Shown: positions 24,311-34,850 of the stretch, one piece after another
How the letters are laid out: every line of letters starts with the position of its first letter
How positions within the stretch are numbered: the first letter of the stretch is position 1
Assembly (NCBI GenBank): GCA_012934845.2
Contig: WNNJ02001739.1
Coordinates: 558,001-622,000 of the forward strand
Source of the DNA: Pomphorhynchus laevis
Taxonomy: Eukaryota > Acanthocephala > Palaeacanthocephala > Echinorhynchida > Pomphorhynchidae
Length of the DNA: 64,000 nt
Direction: 5' to 3'
Program-made: the position numbers and the translations under genes
The notes under the pieces: model-generated
Database searches by the model: none
Told to the model about the DNA's origin: nothing
What the model saw: the letters and a program-made list of their open reading frames with translations, nothing else

Positions 24311-24319
24311 TCAGTAAAT

Positions 24320-26870
24320 TAAAAATGAAGCTATCTTTATGTTTAAGCAAAGAATTTGTATATCTCACATAATATTTTTTAGTGTCACTACTTATAATTT
24401 TAACCTAAGAGTTTCACGCTACTTTTTAAATAGCGTTTAAATAATTATTAATGCATGAGAAAATAAAACAGATTACGATTTAACAGCTTACTTTATTATT
24501 GTACTTAATATAATATTAATATGCAATAATTATTAAATATTATTTAATATTATAACACTATAATCATAAATACAAAATTCGTAACTAACCGAAATGTATC
24601 GTTACCAAAATTTACATTTTTAATCATCTTTCAATATAATTTTAATTTCTAATTTTTATTTAATTTTAATTTTTTAAATTTAAATTTTAATTTTTGTACA
24701 AAAAATTATAATTAAATTATAATTTAATTCATTTTTCGGATTTTATATGTGAATATTTTTTTATTTAATGATAATGATTAGCGTGATATTTTCATTTATC
24801 TATAAAATACACTATAAAAATAACGTTTACATACAAAAATAGTGGAATATTTCTAATAAATAGAATAACGAATATTAGGTTCTGTAAATTTATTTCATTC
24901 TCTATCTTGAGCTACTTTAATCCTAATGAAAATGAATTTCACTAATAAAAATACATCTCAATCTCAGATGGCGTACGCCTACATTCAGATGGCACACGCC
25001 TATATTCACCAATATGTTGAATATTCCATACAATTTTAGATTAATTTATACTCTTTTCGATGGAATATATAACTTTATCAAATGTCATCGATCAAATTTA
25101 ATTTTAAATTAAAAGGAGACTAACACGATAAAAAGAAAATTAAGGATTAGTTTTGCTGCCAAATGCTAAATGCTTCAGCAAAAAGCATGTATTGATAATT
25201 TATCCGTTGATTTTTATTTTCATTGAATTTATAGGTTTTCTTAAGAAAATAATGCAAAAGAAATTTATTATCGGAGAATATCATATTTCAGTGAGATGTG
25301 TTTATGTTGTAATTGTTATAATTGACTTACAGGTTTATGCAAATATATAATATAATTTTATTTCATTCGAAATATGTAGAATACAAAGTAAGGACGTTTT
25401 ATATATTACACATTATAACACAAAGCTTCAATTTTAATTTTTAGTACATATAATCGCACTGTTAAAAATATCTAGTGCATATTAATTATTGTGGATAGTA
25501 TTTACTTCGATGACGACGCTCTGATATACACCATATCAATATGTTTTTGCCAAAATTAGATGTTATTATAATCGGCCTATATTTTTTCTTAGAAATGTTT
25601 CCCTGAATTTTTTATTTAGATATGAACTCCCCAAAATCCGGGCAAATTTGGATATTGAAGTCCATAAAGAGAAACTATTATTAATACTTCATTTGAGATT
25701 TAAAAACACATTATTACATAACATGTTTAATATAATATTTTAAGCCCATATTATTCGACATATTATTAAACATTTAGATTAAAATAAACGGATAAGTTTA
25801 CTCAATATATGAAGGTGATGAAGATTGGCTTCAAATATAAAGGATCAAATAGGAACACAAGCTCAATAGCTTATTGTTATTCGCTAAATGTTTTCAAACA
25901 CAAATGATACATTGATATGAAGTACTACCAACTGACGAACTCCATATGGAGTTCGCGACTCGAGTTAAAACAAAAATGACGTCAAACACTAAATTTGTTA
26001 AAACGATTTATTCTACTCAAAACTGAGTGTTTTAATCTAGAACTTTGATTAAAAAAACAAAATAAGTGACAAGAAAACAAAACGAATAACAACACATGCC
26101 AAACTTTGTTCGTTTCGTGAATATCGGAGAGAAGATATACATCGCCACCACAATAACCTATTCAACGTAATGTTATATACGTGACATCTACGGAATGAAT
26201 ATCCAATTCCGAAAATTAATATAATTAAAAATATAATCAATTAGTAAAGAGTTGTAATTAAAAACTAGGTCACACAAACCGAAATATGCAAACTTCACAA
26301 GTTCTCACATACCAGAGTTTAAAAAAATATGTGAAGTGTAAGGATAGTGTAAGTAAAAAGGCACTTATTGACACAATTGATACACGATGTATCAATTACT
26401 AATTTAAATGTTTGATATCAATCAAAACAGCTAATTATAATACTATTATCTACTATTGTATTATATACTATTGTATTATATATTTACATTATCCATTTAA
26501 TAATATTCTTACCATATATAATATTCTTTAACTTATACATCAATAAAGTCTATTTTAATATTATTTAATCATTTTAATATTATATTATAATATAATATAA
26601 TTCAGGATATATAATATATCCTTTATTATAAAATAATATTATAAATTTTATATTATAATAATATAATATTTTATTGATTAACTTATATTATCTTAATTTG
26701 ATCTAACTTTGATTATCTTATTTAACTTTGATTAGAACAAATCAGGTAAGTTAATTGAAAAATATTCGGATTTAGTTCTACTTAATACCAATGTAATGCG
26801 AACTTTGTCGTGAATTCACATCACCTATCAATATCATATGATATCAACATTTGAATTTTGCCAAAATATA
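24320..26870. other. AT-rich spacer without recognised genes
   Basis: A small tandem duplication at 24,964-25,004 repeats TCAGATGGC, then ACGCCTA. The rest is AT-rich with no coding signal that I can defend. Confidence 0.5.
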
Positions 26871-26879
26871 ATAAATCAG

Positions 26880-27458
26880 ATCAATTAGATGAGTCTACGT
26901 ATTTTGTATTTTATATAAATAAAAATAATATTTTAATGTCAAAATTTTATATAGTTAGATTTATAAAAGGTAAGAACTTTTTAAAACTCAGATTTTATGA
27001 ATTGATTCTTTGATAATAATATTGATTCTTTGAGAATAAATATTGGACGTCATTTTGAGGAACTACTATGCTATCATCTTTCATTTCCTATTTCTGGACC
27101 CAACATAGCATCGGGGGCTAACTACTTGTACATATATGATGTATACCTCTGATGAAATTTTATTATCTAGTACATTTTATTCTAATACAGAGTATAATAC
27201 ATATACATCACTGATACTTAACAATTAATAGTTTACATTTATTTTTAATAATATTGTGTTGATTTATATATTTTACTATTTTCTGCTTGATGTTATTTTT
27301 ATATTAACGTAGTTTAAAATATGTATCTTTTATATTATTTAAATGAGGTTGTAGAAATAGAAAATCGTTACAAATAGTTGCAATTCTTAAAATTTCATTA
27401 TTTAATGTAGTATATTTTATATTATGTGGAATGTATATATGCTCATGTAAAAATATGC
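26880..27458 (-). mobile_element. PLE-like element, 3' part (copy 1)
   Basis: On the plus strand this begins with the tail hallmark GATGAGTCTACGTATTTTG at about 26,890, passes the conserved junction CTATGCTATCA (about 27,066) and continues into the reverse complement of the C-terminal reverse-transcriptase region (27,170-27,458). The words GTTGCAATTCTTAAAATTTC and GCTCATGTAAAAATATG are the complement of the ORF around 31,810-31,885. It is an old, broken copy. Confidence 0.6.
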
Positions 27459-28245
27459 TATCAGGTTTCGGCCCATAACTCCTCTATCCAACATGGCAGT
27501 GGGGCCAAATACGTGTTAAGAACGAATTTCCTCTGAATAAATTTTATTATTTAATATACCTTATTCTAATACAAAGTATATTATTTATTATCCATCCATA
27601 AAAATTTTCCGCTAATGATTTTAAATTTATTTTTAATAAAATTGTGCTGATTCATATATTTTACTATTTTCTGTTTGATGATATTTTTATAGTAACATAT
27701 TTTAAAATATAATTTAAAATGTATCTATTAAATTATTTAAATGATTTGGAAGAAAGCCAATATCATTACATATTGCTGCAACTCTTAAAATTTCATTGTT
27801 TAAAGTAATTTATTTTATATTATATGATATGAATATATGCTCATGTAAAAATATGTTTATTGTAAATTTAAATATGTCATCTTTACGATATAAATTAATA
27901 GTAGTTTTAGTTAATGTTAATTTAATGTTCATATCTAAATATATACATTCTTTATCATCAATATTGGTTTTATTAAGAATGAGGCTACCTGGATAAATTT
28001 GTTTACTTATTGAATAACAATTATTAGAGTCAAATACACATATATCATCAATATATTCAAATTCATTTTCTATAAAGCTAAAAAATAAGTCAACTATAAT
28101 TGGGTTACTTTTACATCCATTTTAAACATCTTTTATTTGTCTAAATATAGACAAAATCCATACTTTCAAATAATTTTGATTTATCAAAATATTTTAGGTA
28201 ATTAATTTAATATTTAAGGATTAATTCAATTTTATCAATTATTTA
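27459..28245 (-). mobile_element. PLE-like element, 3' part and RT segment (copy 2)
   Basis: Starts at CTATCAGGTTTCGGCCC and ends at about 28,245 with the complement of the start of the second reading frame at 31.4 kb (ATTCAATTTTATCAATTAT). It therefore covers much of the RT ORF, including the complement of its DDI(C/I) region (ATATCATCAATATATTC, about 28,040-28,060). It abuts copy 1 directly, which lacks its own outer end on that side. Old and broken. Confidence 0.65.
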
Positions 28246-28289
28246 ATGATAAAATAAATAAATTAACATTTATTCAATTTTTATTCTGT

Positions 28290-28980
28290 AATAAAATTAA
28301 ATTAGATAACCGAGTCTATGTATTTTATTCTATATATAAATCAAAAAAATAAAGAAAATAATAAATAATTGTTATAATATTTTATATAAATTATATCAAG
28401 TTAATATTAAAAATTTAAATTTAAAATAAGTCATGTTTGAATTGACTAATAAATAACATACGGTGTATCATATAGGATTAGAGTCATTAGGAAGAACAGC
28501 CATGCTATCAGGTTGAGCCCCTATTCCTCGACCCAAAATAACAGCGTTGCTAAATACATGCTTATGACGTATTTCATCTGATAAAATTTGATTATCTAGT
28601 ATCTTATTTTAATACAAAGTATATTATTTATTATCCATCCAAAACAATTTGCCGCTTAAGATTTTAAATTTATTTATAATATTATTGTGTTGATTTATAT
28701 ATTTTACTATTTTCGGTTTGATTTTATTTTTATAGTAACCTAGTTTAAAATATGCATTTATTTAATTATTTAAATGATTTTGAAGAAAGTCAATATCATT
28801 ACACGTTGTTGCAATTCTTAAAATTTCATTATTAAATTTATTATATTTTATATTATACAGTATGCATGAATGCTCATGCAAAAATATGTTTCTTGTAAAT
28901 TTAAATATGTCATCTTTAAGGCATATAAATTAATAATAGTTTTAATTTATGTTAAGTTAATGTTCATATATAGAGCTAAT
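28290..28980 (-). mobile_element. PLE-like element, 3' part (copy 3)
   Basis: Has the tail hallmark AACCGAGTCTATGTATTTT at about 28,307, the tail module, the junction CCATGCTATCAGGTTGAG (about 28,500) and then the complement of the C-terminal RT region up to about 28,980. The layout is the same as copy 1, in the same orientation. Old and broken. Confidence 0.65.
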
Positions 28981-29227
28981 TTTGTAATTTGTTCTTTCAA
29001 AATACAACACAAATGATTTCAAAATATTTTTACATATTTTATGTATTAATGTATTGGAACATATTAATTTAATATATAATTAAAATATATAAATTATATA
29101 ATTTGAATATTTTTAACAAATCCCTTAAATAATTTTTTATAATTTTGAATGATTCTAATATGAATGTTAACTATATTATAAAACGTTACATAATTAGCAT
29201 TTATATTTGACCCATTGTTCATTAACG

Positions 29228-29945
29228 TTTGAGAATAAAGAACAAATGGTAGAAACTTAAGAATTTTCGCTGTGTGAGCATCATAAGTGATAAAATAGTG
29301 AAATTAACAAAACCAAAAATATATACAAAGCTGGAAGTAAAATGTAGAATATAAACAATTAAAATTTGATAATTTGAAATTAGAACTTATAATGAAATGG
29401 TAAAATTGACAATAAAATGAAAAAATGTACAAATAATTAGTAAGAGTGGCTAAAAGTTGTGTTGTGCGAACAGTGTATTGTGATTAGGCTTGTTTCCTTC
29501 AAACGTTTTATCCTTTCGAATGTAGAGGCCTTCCTTGATAATACGGACATTCCTCCTTTCTTCGTATTCTAAAATCTTGGCACCATCGAAGGTTATTTTG
29601 TGGTCAGCATTTAGCATATGAATTAAAATGGCTAAGTATGTGTCACCACGTCTTATTGCATATTGACGCTGTTTAATTCTAGCACTGAGTAAATTGCCTC
29701 TTTGACTGATGTACTTGTGGTTTCAATCATTGCAAGATTATATCCACAAAATGCAAGTTGTTTTCAGGTTTCTCTCGACTTCCTCTATATTTTTAAGTTT
29801 CTTCTAGCTTTGTATAAATTTGTGGTTTTGTTAATTGCACTATTTTATCAGTGACGATGATCATGCATTGAGCGAAAGTTCTCAAGTTTCTACCATTGTG
29901 TTCTTTATTCTCAATAACTAGCATTTAATTGTATAAGGCGAGAGA
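29228..29945 (-). mobile_element. PLE remnant: GIY-YIG endonuclease between inverted repeats
   Basis: The minus-strand frame from about 29,734 to 29,455 encodes a GIY-YIG endonuclease of the PLE type. It shows HKYISQ (the YIG strand), ARIKQRQYAIRRG, then HMLNADHKITFDGAKILEYE and RRNVRIIKEGLYIRK, which match the family's H-x-I-x-F-x-x-x-K-I-L and E-x-L-x-I blocks. It is flanked by inverted repeats of about 120-140 bp: 29,228-29,345 and the complement of 29,795-29,945. Shared words include GAGAATAAAGAACA, GATAAAATAGTG, AATTAACAAAACCA and ATACAAAGCT. Inverted terminal repeats are one of the known arrangements of PLE terminal repeats. The RT part that should precede it is not present between the repeats. 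A broken fossil. Confidence 0.75.
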
Positions 29946-29949
29946 AAGA

Positions 29950-30940
29950 ATGAAATAAGTAATTATTTTTCACCAGTTTTCTAAAATTAGTTAAAAATGT
30001 TTTTTATTTTATTATTTCTCTCGGTGTGTAAACACCTATACGATATCATAGCACATTGAACGTGCATCGAATTAATTGTTTATCTAATTGAACATTATAT
30101 ATTAAATGTAGTTATAATTATAAGTACATTATAATTATATACAGTAACATTATATATGATGTTACAAATTTGAATTAGTTTTACAGGCGCCTATTAAAAT
30201 GAATTTTAATTTATCGTATGTATTGATTACATGCAAAATTTCTCGGAAATCTTTACGAAATTTTTGCGATTTAAACATTTGAATTAGATTTATCGGAAAT
30301 ATTATGATTTTGGGTAAGCTATGAAATCGATAGATTAAACATCAGAACGCATTGTTTAATAATTCTATAGTGGAATCTAAATTGTAGGCCTAGTTCAACA
30401 TTGCTCTATAATGGAATGTAGATGGAATCATATAATTAATTAATGATCATATAATCAGATTTATATAATTTCATGATTTAAATGTAAATCCAACATATTA
30501 ACGTAGTGATTTTAGTTTAGAAACAATTATCACAAGTCACTGTTTTATAATGAATAAAAAGTGTATGAAAATTGAATCAGATAATAAATATTTCTTATTA
30601 ATATTACGTCACCAGTAGTTTTATTCATGTAGCCACTATATATGGAATGATAAATTTTAGCATCTGTGCTAGATCTTTGCTTGTTCTTTGTAGCTAGAGA
30701 GCTTTTGCTAGTGCATTGTGCTTCAGCTTAATACCAGTGTGTTGCTTGTTCAGCAATCTTCGTAAGCTGATGAAGGAAGGAACGATATCACGCGTGCTGT
30801 TCTGTGAAGCAACTGCTTATGCAAACCATACCAGATGGTCACCGGTGGAGGAGCGCGCGCTTAGTGAATTCCTTTCATTTGTTCACTGAGGATTAAGTAC
30901 TGTCGAAGTTGTATAGCTACAGGGCTACACAAATAAGACC
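29950..30940. other. Spacer upstream of the PLE-like RT
   Basis: AT-rich to about 30,600, then a less AT-rich stretch (30,640-30,990) that leads into the PLE-like reading frame and is probably its 5' region. No protein motif was recognised. TGCTAGATCTTTGC and AGAGCTTTTGCTAG at 30,667-30,705 are partly repetitive. Confidence 0.45.
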
Positions 30941-30942
30941 AA

Positions 30943-31004
30943 CCTGTAGTGATGAGTAGACTAAGGTTGAAACGCCCTATCGGGGGCTAGGCGTCTGTGA
31001 TAGG
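30943..31004 (+). ncRNA. Hammerhead-like ribozyme remnant (candidate)
   Basis: The order of boxes fits a type I hammerhead: TGATGA at 30,950-30,955, GAAA at 30,969-30,972, and a stem III of ACGCC (30,972-30,976) pairing with GGCGT (30,990-30,994) just before a GTC cleavage triplet ending at 30,995. CCTGT (30,943-30,947) can pair with ATAGG (31,000-31,004) as the outer part of stem I. Weak points are that the C of CUGAUGA is G here and that stem II (30,956-30,968) pairs poorly. It lies about 70 bp upstream of a PLE-like ORF, where family knowledge predicts such a ribozyme. Confidence 0.4.
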
Positions 31005-31020
31005 CGCATTCCAAAAACCT

Positions 31021-32150
31021 AGGTTCATATGAACTGTTTTTAAATGTACATCAAAATCGCTTTCGGTTTATATGAATAAAATACTTGAAGTAATCAAAGC
31101 ACACTTCAAAAAATATTGTAGGATAATCGAAATTAATACTGGTACAAAACACTATTTCAGTATTAATTCTACAAAAGAATTTTTAGAACAGACAAAAGGA
31201 ATAAATTTTCAGAATATAAATACGTACGATTTTAGTACGCTTTATACAAATCTAGATTTAGCAGATATTAAAGAAGCGTTAGAAAAATTAATTAATCTTA
31301 TATTCGAAAAAAGATATACATGTATATGCTGTAATAAGTAATCATCCTATCTAACAAAATAAAACCATCAAGTAAATATTAATATATGGATAAAATTGAA
31401 TTAATAGAATCCTTAAATATTTTGATAAATCAAAATTATTTAAAAGTAGGGACATCTATATTTAGACAAGTAAAAGGTGTTCCAATGGGTGGTAATAGTA
31501 GCCCAATTATAGCTAACTTGTTTTTAAGCTTTATAGAATATGAATTTGTTCATAACTGTGTAAAAACTAAATCTAAACAATATAAATATATGGAATATAT
31601 GTTTCGATACATTGATGATATATGTGTATTTAATTCTAATAATTTTTATTTAATTAGTGAACAAATTTATCCAGAAAGCCTTATTCTTAACAAAATTAAT
31701 ATTAATGATAAAGAAGGTATATATCTAGATATGAACATTAAATTAACATTAACTAAAACTACTGTTAATTTATATCGTAAAGATGACATATTTAAATTCA
31801 CAAGAAACAAATTTTTGCATGAGCATTCATGCATACCATATAATATAAAATATAATACATTAAATAATGAAATTTTAAGAATTGCAACAATATGTAATGA
31901 TATTGGCTTTCTTCAAAATCATTTAAATAATTTAATAGATACATATTTTAAACTAGGTTGCTATAAAAATAACATCAAGCAGAAAATAGTAAAATATATA
32001 AATCAACTATTTTCTGCTATAAATCATAAGCAGAAAATTTGTATGAATGGATAATGAATAATATATTTTGTATTAGAATAAGATATTAGATAAACGAATT
32101 TTATCAGAGAAAATACGTCATATATAAATGAAAAAATATTAAAAATAAAG
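31021..32150 (+). mobile_element. Penelope-like reverse transcriptase, best copy
   Basis: Two reading frames (31,072-31,341 and 31,386-32,054) cover one RT domain, with about one interruption between them. The first has YDFSTLYTNLDLADIKEAL, the block that opens the palm in PLE-type RTs (FSxLYTxxP). The second has VKGVPMGGNSSPIIANLFLS and then YMFRYIDDICVF with the catalytic DD pair, followed by YLDMNI and LTKTTVNLY. The combination GxPMGxxxSPxxAxLxL plus RYIDD is typical of PLEs rather than LINEs (which have QGSxLxPxLF and YADD). No GIY-YIG domain follows in this copy; the frame ends at a lysine-rich tail. Other copies lie at 26.9-29.0 kb in the opposite orientation. It looks like a decayed element. 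Confidence 0.7.
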
Positions 32151-32218
32151 TGAATTTTTTATTGATAGTAAATAATATACTTTGTTTTTTCTGATGATTT
32201 TTTTTCAAAATTGTCAAA

Positions 32219-32415
32219 TTAAATCAGCTAACTGAGTCTACGTATTGTTATATAATTATAAAATAAACAAAACATAATAATGCTAAATCAAAAAGTAATA
32301 ATTAAATAATAAAATTAATAATCGTTTTTAGATTTTCTATAATTTAAATCAAGTTAAAATAAAAAAATGAAATTTAAAATAAAAGTCAATTTTTATGAAT
32401 TGAATAATAAATAAC
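32219..32415 (-). repeat. PLE-like tail module, inverted relative to the RT
   Basis: Begins CAGCTAACTGAGTCTACG and continues TAAACAAAACATAATAATG, then AAATCAAGTTAAAAT. It is almost identical to 35,543-35,712 and to the reverse complement of 955-1,175. By comparison with copies 1 and 3 its orientation is minus, while the RT just upstream is plus, so the element ends in an inverted module or a second insertion has landed here. Confidence 0.6.
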
Positions 32416-32551
32416 AGACGTTAGTTATTCAAATTCTATAATTTAAATCAGAAAACTTATGAATTTAGCAGAATATAAAATTAAATTTATGCTTTTTGAT
32501 CCAAAATAGTAGCCAAATTAAAATTGACTTTTTTAAATATTTATAAAATAG

Positions 32552-32665
32552 GAATTTGTTCATAACTGTTCAAAAAATAAATTTAAATTATATAAAGATA
32601 TGAAATATATGTTTCGATACATTGATACTATATGTAGATGCTAACAGTAGTTAGCGAAATATTAA
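32552..32665 (+). mobile_element. PLE-like RT fragment plus a hammerhead-like motif
   Basis: 32,550-32,630 repeats the RT segment encoding EFVHNC to RYID (compare 31,541-31,620), decayed. It ends abruptly at a different sequence, GATGCTAACAGTAGTTAGCGAAATAT (32,637-32,662, partly quoted here: GATGCTAAC, AGTTAGCGAAATAT). This has the stem TGCTAAC/GTTAGC followed by GAAA, as in the other hammerhead-like copies. Confidence 0.5.
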
Positions 32666-32669
32666 AAAA

Positions 32670-34850
32670 TAGTAACTTACAAAGTGTCCTTAAAAATAGA
32701 ATTAATAATATCGTAAATATATAGTTATCGTAAAAATAAGTTAATATTAAAAAATAATGTCGTACCAATACATAGTTTCAATATTTCTAGCAAATGACAT
32801 ACTACCTGGAAAACAATCTCCAAAAGTCAATAATAGCATGCTAGTAGAACTAATCACATTACTTAACAAATCAGTTAATTTTTACAAATTGTTATTCAAA
32901 AAAATCTAAATTTCATATATTAAAAGTAATTTACATTACTTGCCTTCCTACAAATAAAAATATGATTTCATTGTAATCATTTGTTATGCTGACAATTTAT
33001 TATTGACCTGTAGACTTTGTTTTCCCGGTAATATAACCTGTCAGAAATTACTAAAACTAACTATTATTGATACGATAATACAATCAAGTTAATGTTTGTT
33101 TAAAAACCTGCTATAAATTCTGAAATACTATATTATTGGTATGACATTATTATTTTTCTAACCTCTGATTTATTCTACTGACAAGATATTATTGACACGA
33201 TTACCATGAATTCGTTACCATTCATATATTACTTTTCTTGTTGGTTTTCTATAAATTACTGCGAATTTTATTTGAGTTAACAATATCTTGTACACTGCTC
33301 GATTTGATTTTTCATCTCAGTGGCAATAATCAACCAAAAATTTGAGTCAAAGAGTTTACTTCTTCGATAACATGCTTAACGTCGAATAAAATTTGTTTCG
33401 TTGATAATTATGGGGATGATGCACTATTTTGAAAGAAATTCTTGCTAAATGACAGGTTTTAAACGAACAGGTAATTAAGGACATGCATTTTGTTATAATT
33501 TTGTAGATAATGATGCTTTGCTAAAATATTGGTAATGGTTGAAATGTCGGAATATGCTAGCCAACTATAAAATCATAGCATATAATTTATGGATGATAAT
33601 GTTATTTACAAGTGCACGGAAGGCGGACGAAGAAGACTATTTTTCGAATTCTCGAACGATATTTCGAAAACCATAAGAACAAAACCAGTATTCATCATAT
33701 CATGAATATTCAATTGAGTAAACATTTTGACTAAATATTTGGTTACTTATTTTAAATAAGTAACCATTTGTGAAATTAAAAATTCCTTGGATATGAAATA
33801 ATTCATCCATCAAATACTTTAATTTAGTCGATCAGGCTTTGCTTATCATAATCTTTTCGAAATTTCTCTATGGGAAGTTAACATCCTTTCAGACAAAAGT
33901 GTCAGAAAAGTTGTATCAGAATAAATTGGTTGCAGAAATTAAAGATTTCTTCAATTGAGTTAATAATTGTTCAAATTGATTAATCATTAATTGTTCAAAT
34001 TGTAATTGAACAATTCAATTACAACTTGGACAAAGTAAAGAATAATAATATTTGTGATTATTGAACATTCGATGAATTTCATATTAACAAAAGTTTCTTA
34101 CCCTTTGGAAATGATTGACATTCGATGAATTGTCAGCTTTCATATTAACAAAAGTTTCTTACCCTTTGACTTTGTCTTACACGATGCTAAAGGTCAATAT
34201 TATCCAGAAACTAATTCAGTAAAAATTCATAATAATTAAATAAATTATTTTAACCAATTTATTTTGGAATAATATTTATTATTAATAAATATCTATTTAT
34301 TAATAATAAATAATAATTTATTATATTTATTCACAAAATAAAAACTTTAAAACTCGTTAAAACACATGTTTAATGGATAAACAAACACATGTTTTAAATG
34401 TACGATTTAAAAATGTAATTCAAAAGTTTACAGTCGAAATCTAAAATCGATCAGATGCTTTTAAGTTTATTTCAGATTCCATAAATGTAATAAATTCAAG
34501 ATGACATTATTTTACAAATGATCAAACTACAATGTAATATTACAGTTTTAAATAAAGAGCATTTTGATAGTGAAATATTCTTTAAAATTGATGCATAAAT
34601 GGAGAATATCCAATTTTGAAAATATGGGAACGTAATTGTATATTTCTACGGTCACAACGCTTGCAGATTTAATATTAACATATGATATGAACATATGAAT
34701 ATATTTAGACAAACGAGTATTACAATTAAAGATGAAACAACCTTCTTAACTGTTAAGTTTAAAACTCTACAAAAAACAAAGTGTAGATTAATTTATCGAA
34801 TGCAAATTTATAAATTCTAATTTCTATTCATTAAAATCGTGCTGTTAATT
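32670..34850. other. AT-rich spacer without recognised genes
   Basis: No coding signal recognised. A direct repeat at 34,065-34,107 and 34,119-34,169 shares ACATTCGATGAATT and then CATATTAACAAAAGTTTC, with 8 bp extra in the second copy. Confidence 0.5.

Noticed and set aside
27796-27996. 66-codon plus-strand ORF
   Set aside because: Antisense reading of the decayed PLE-like RT on the minus strand.
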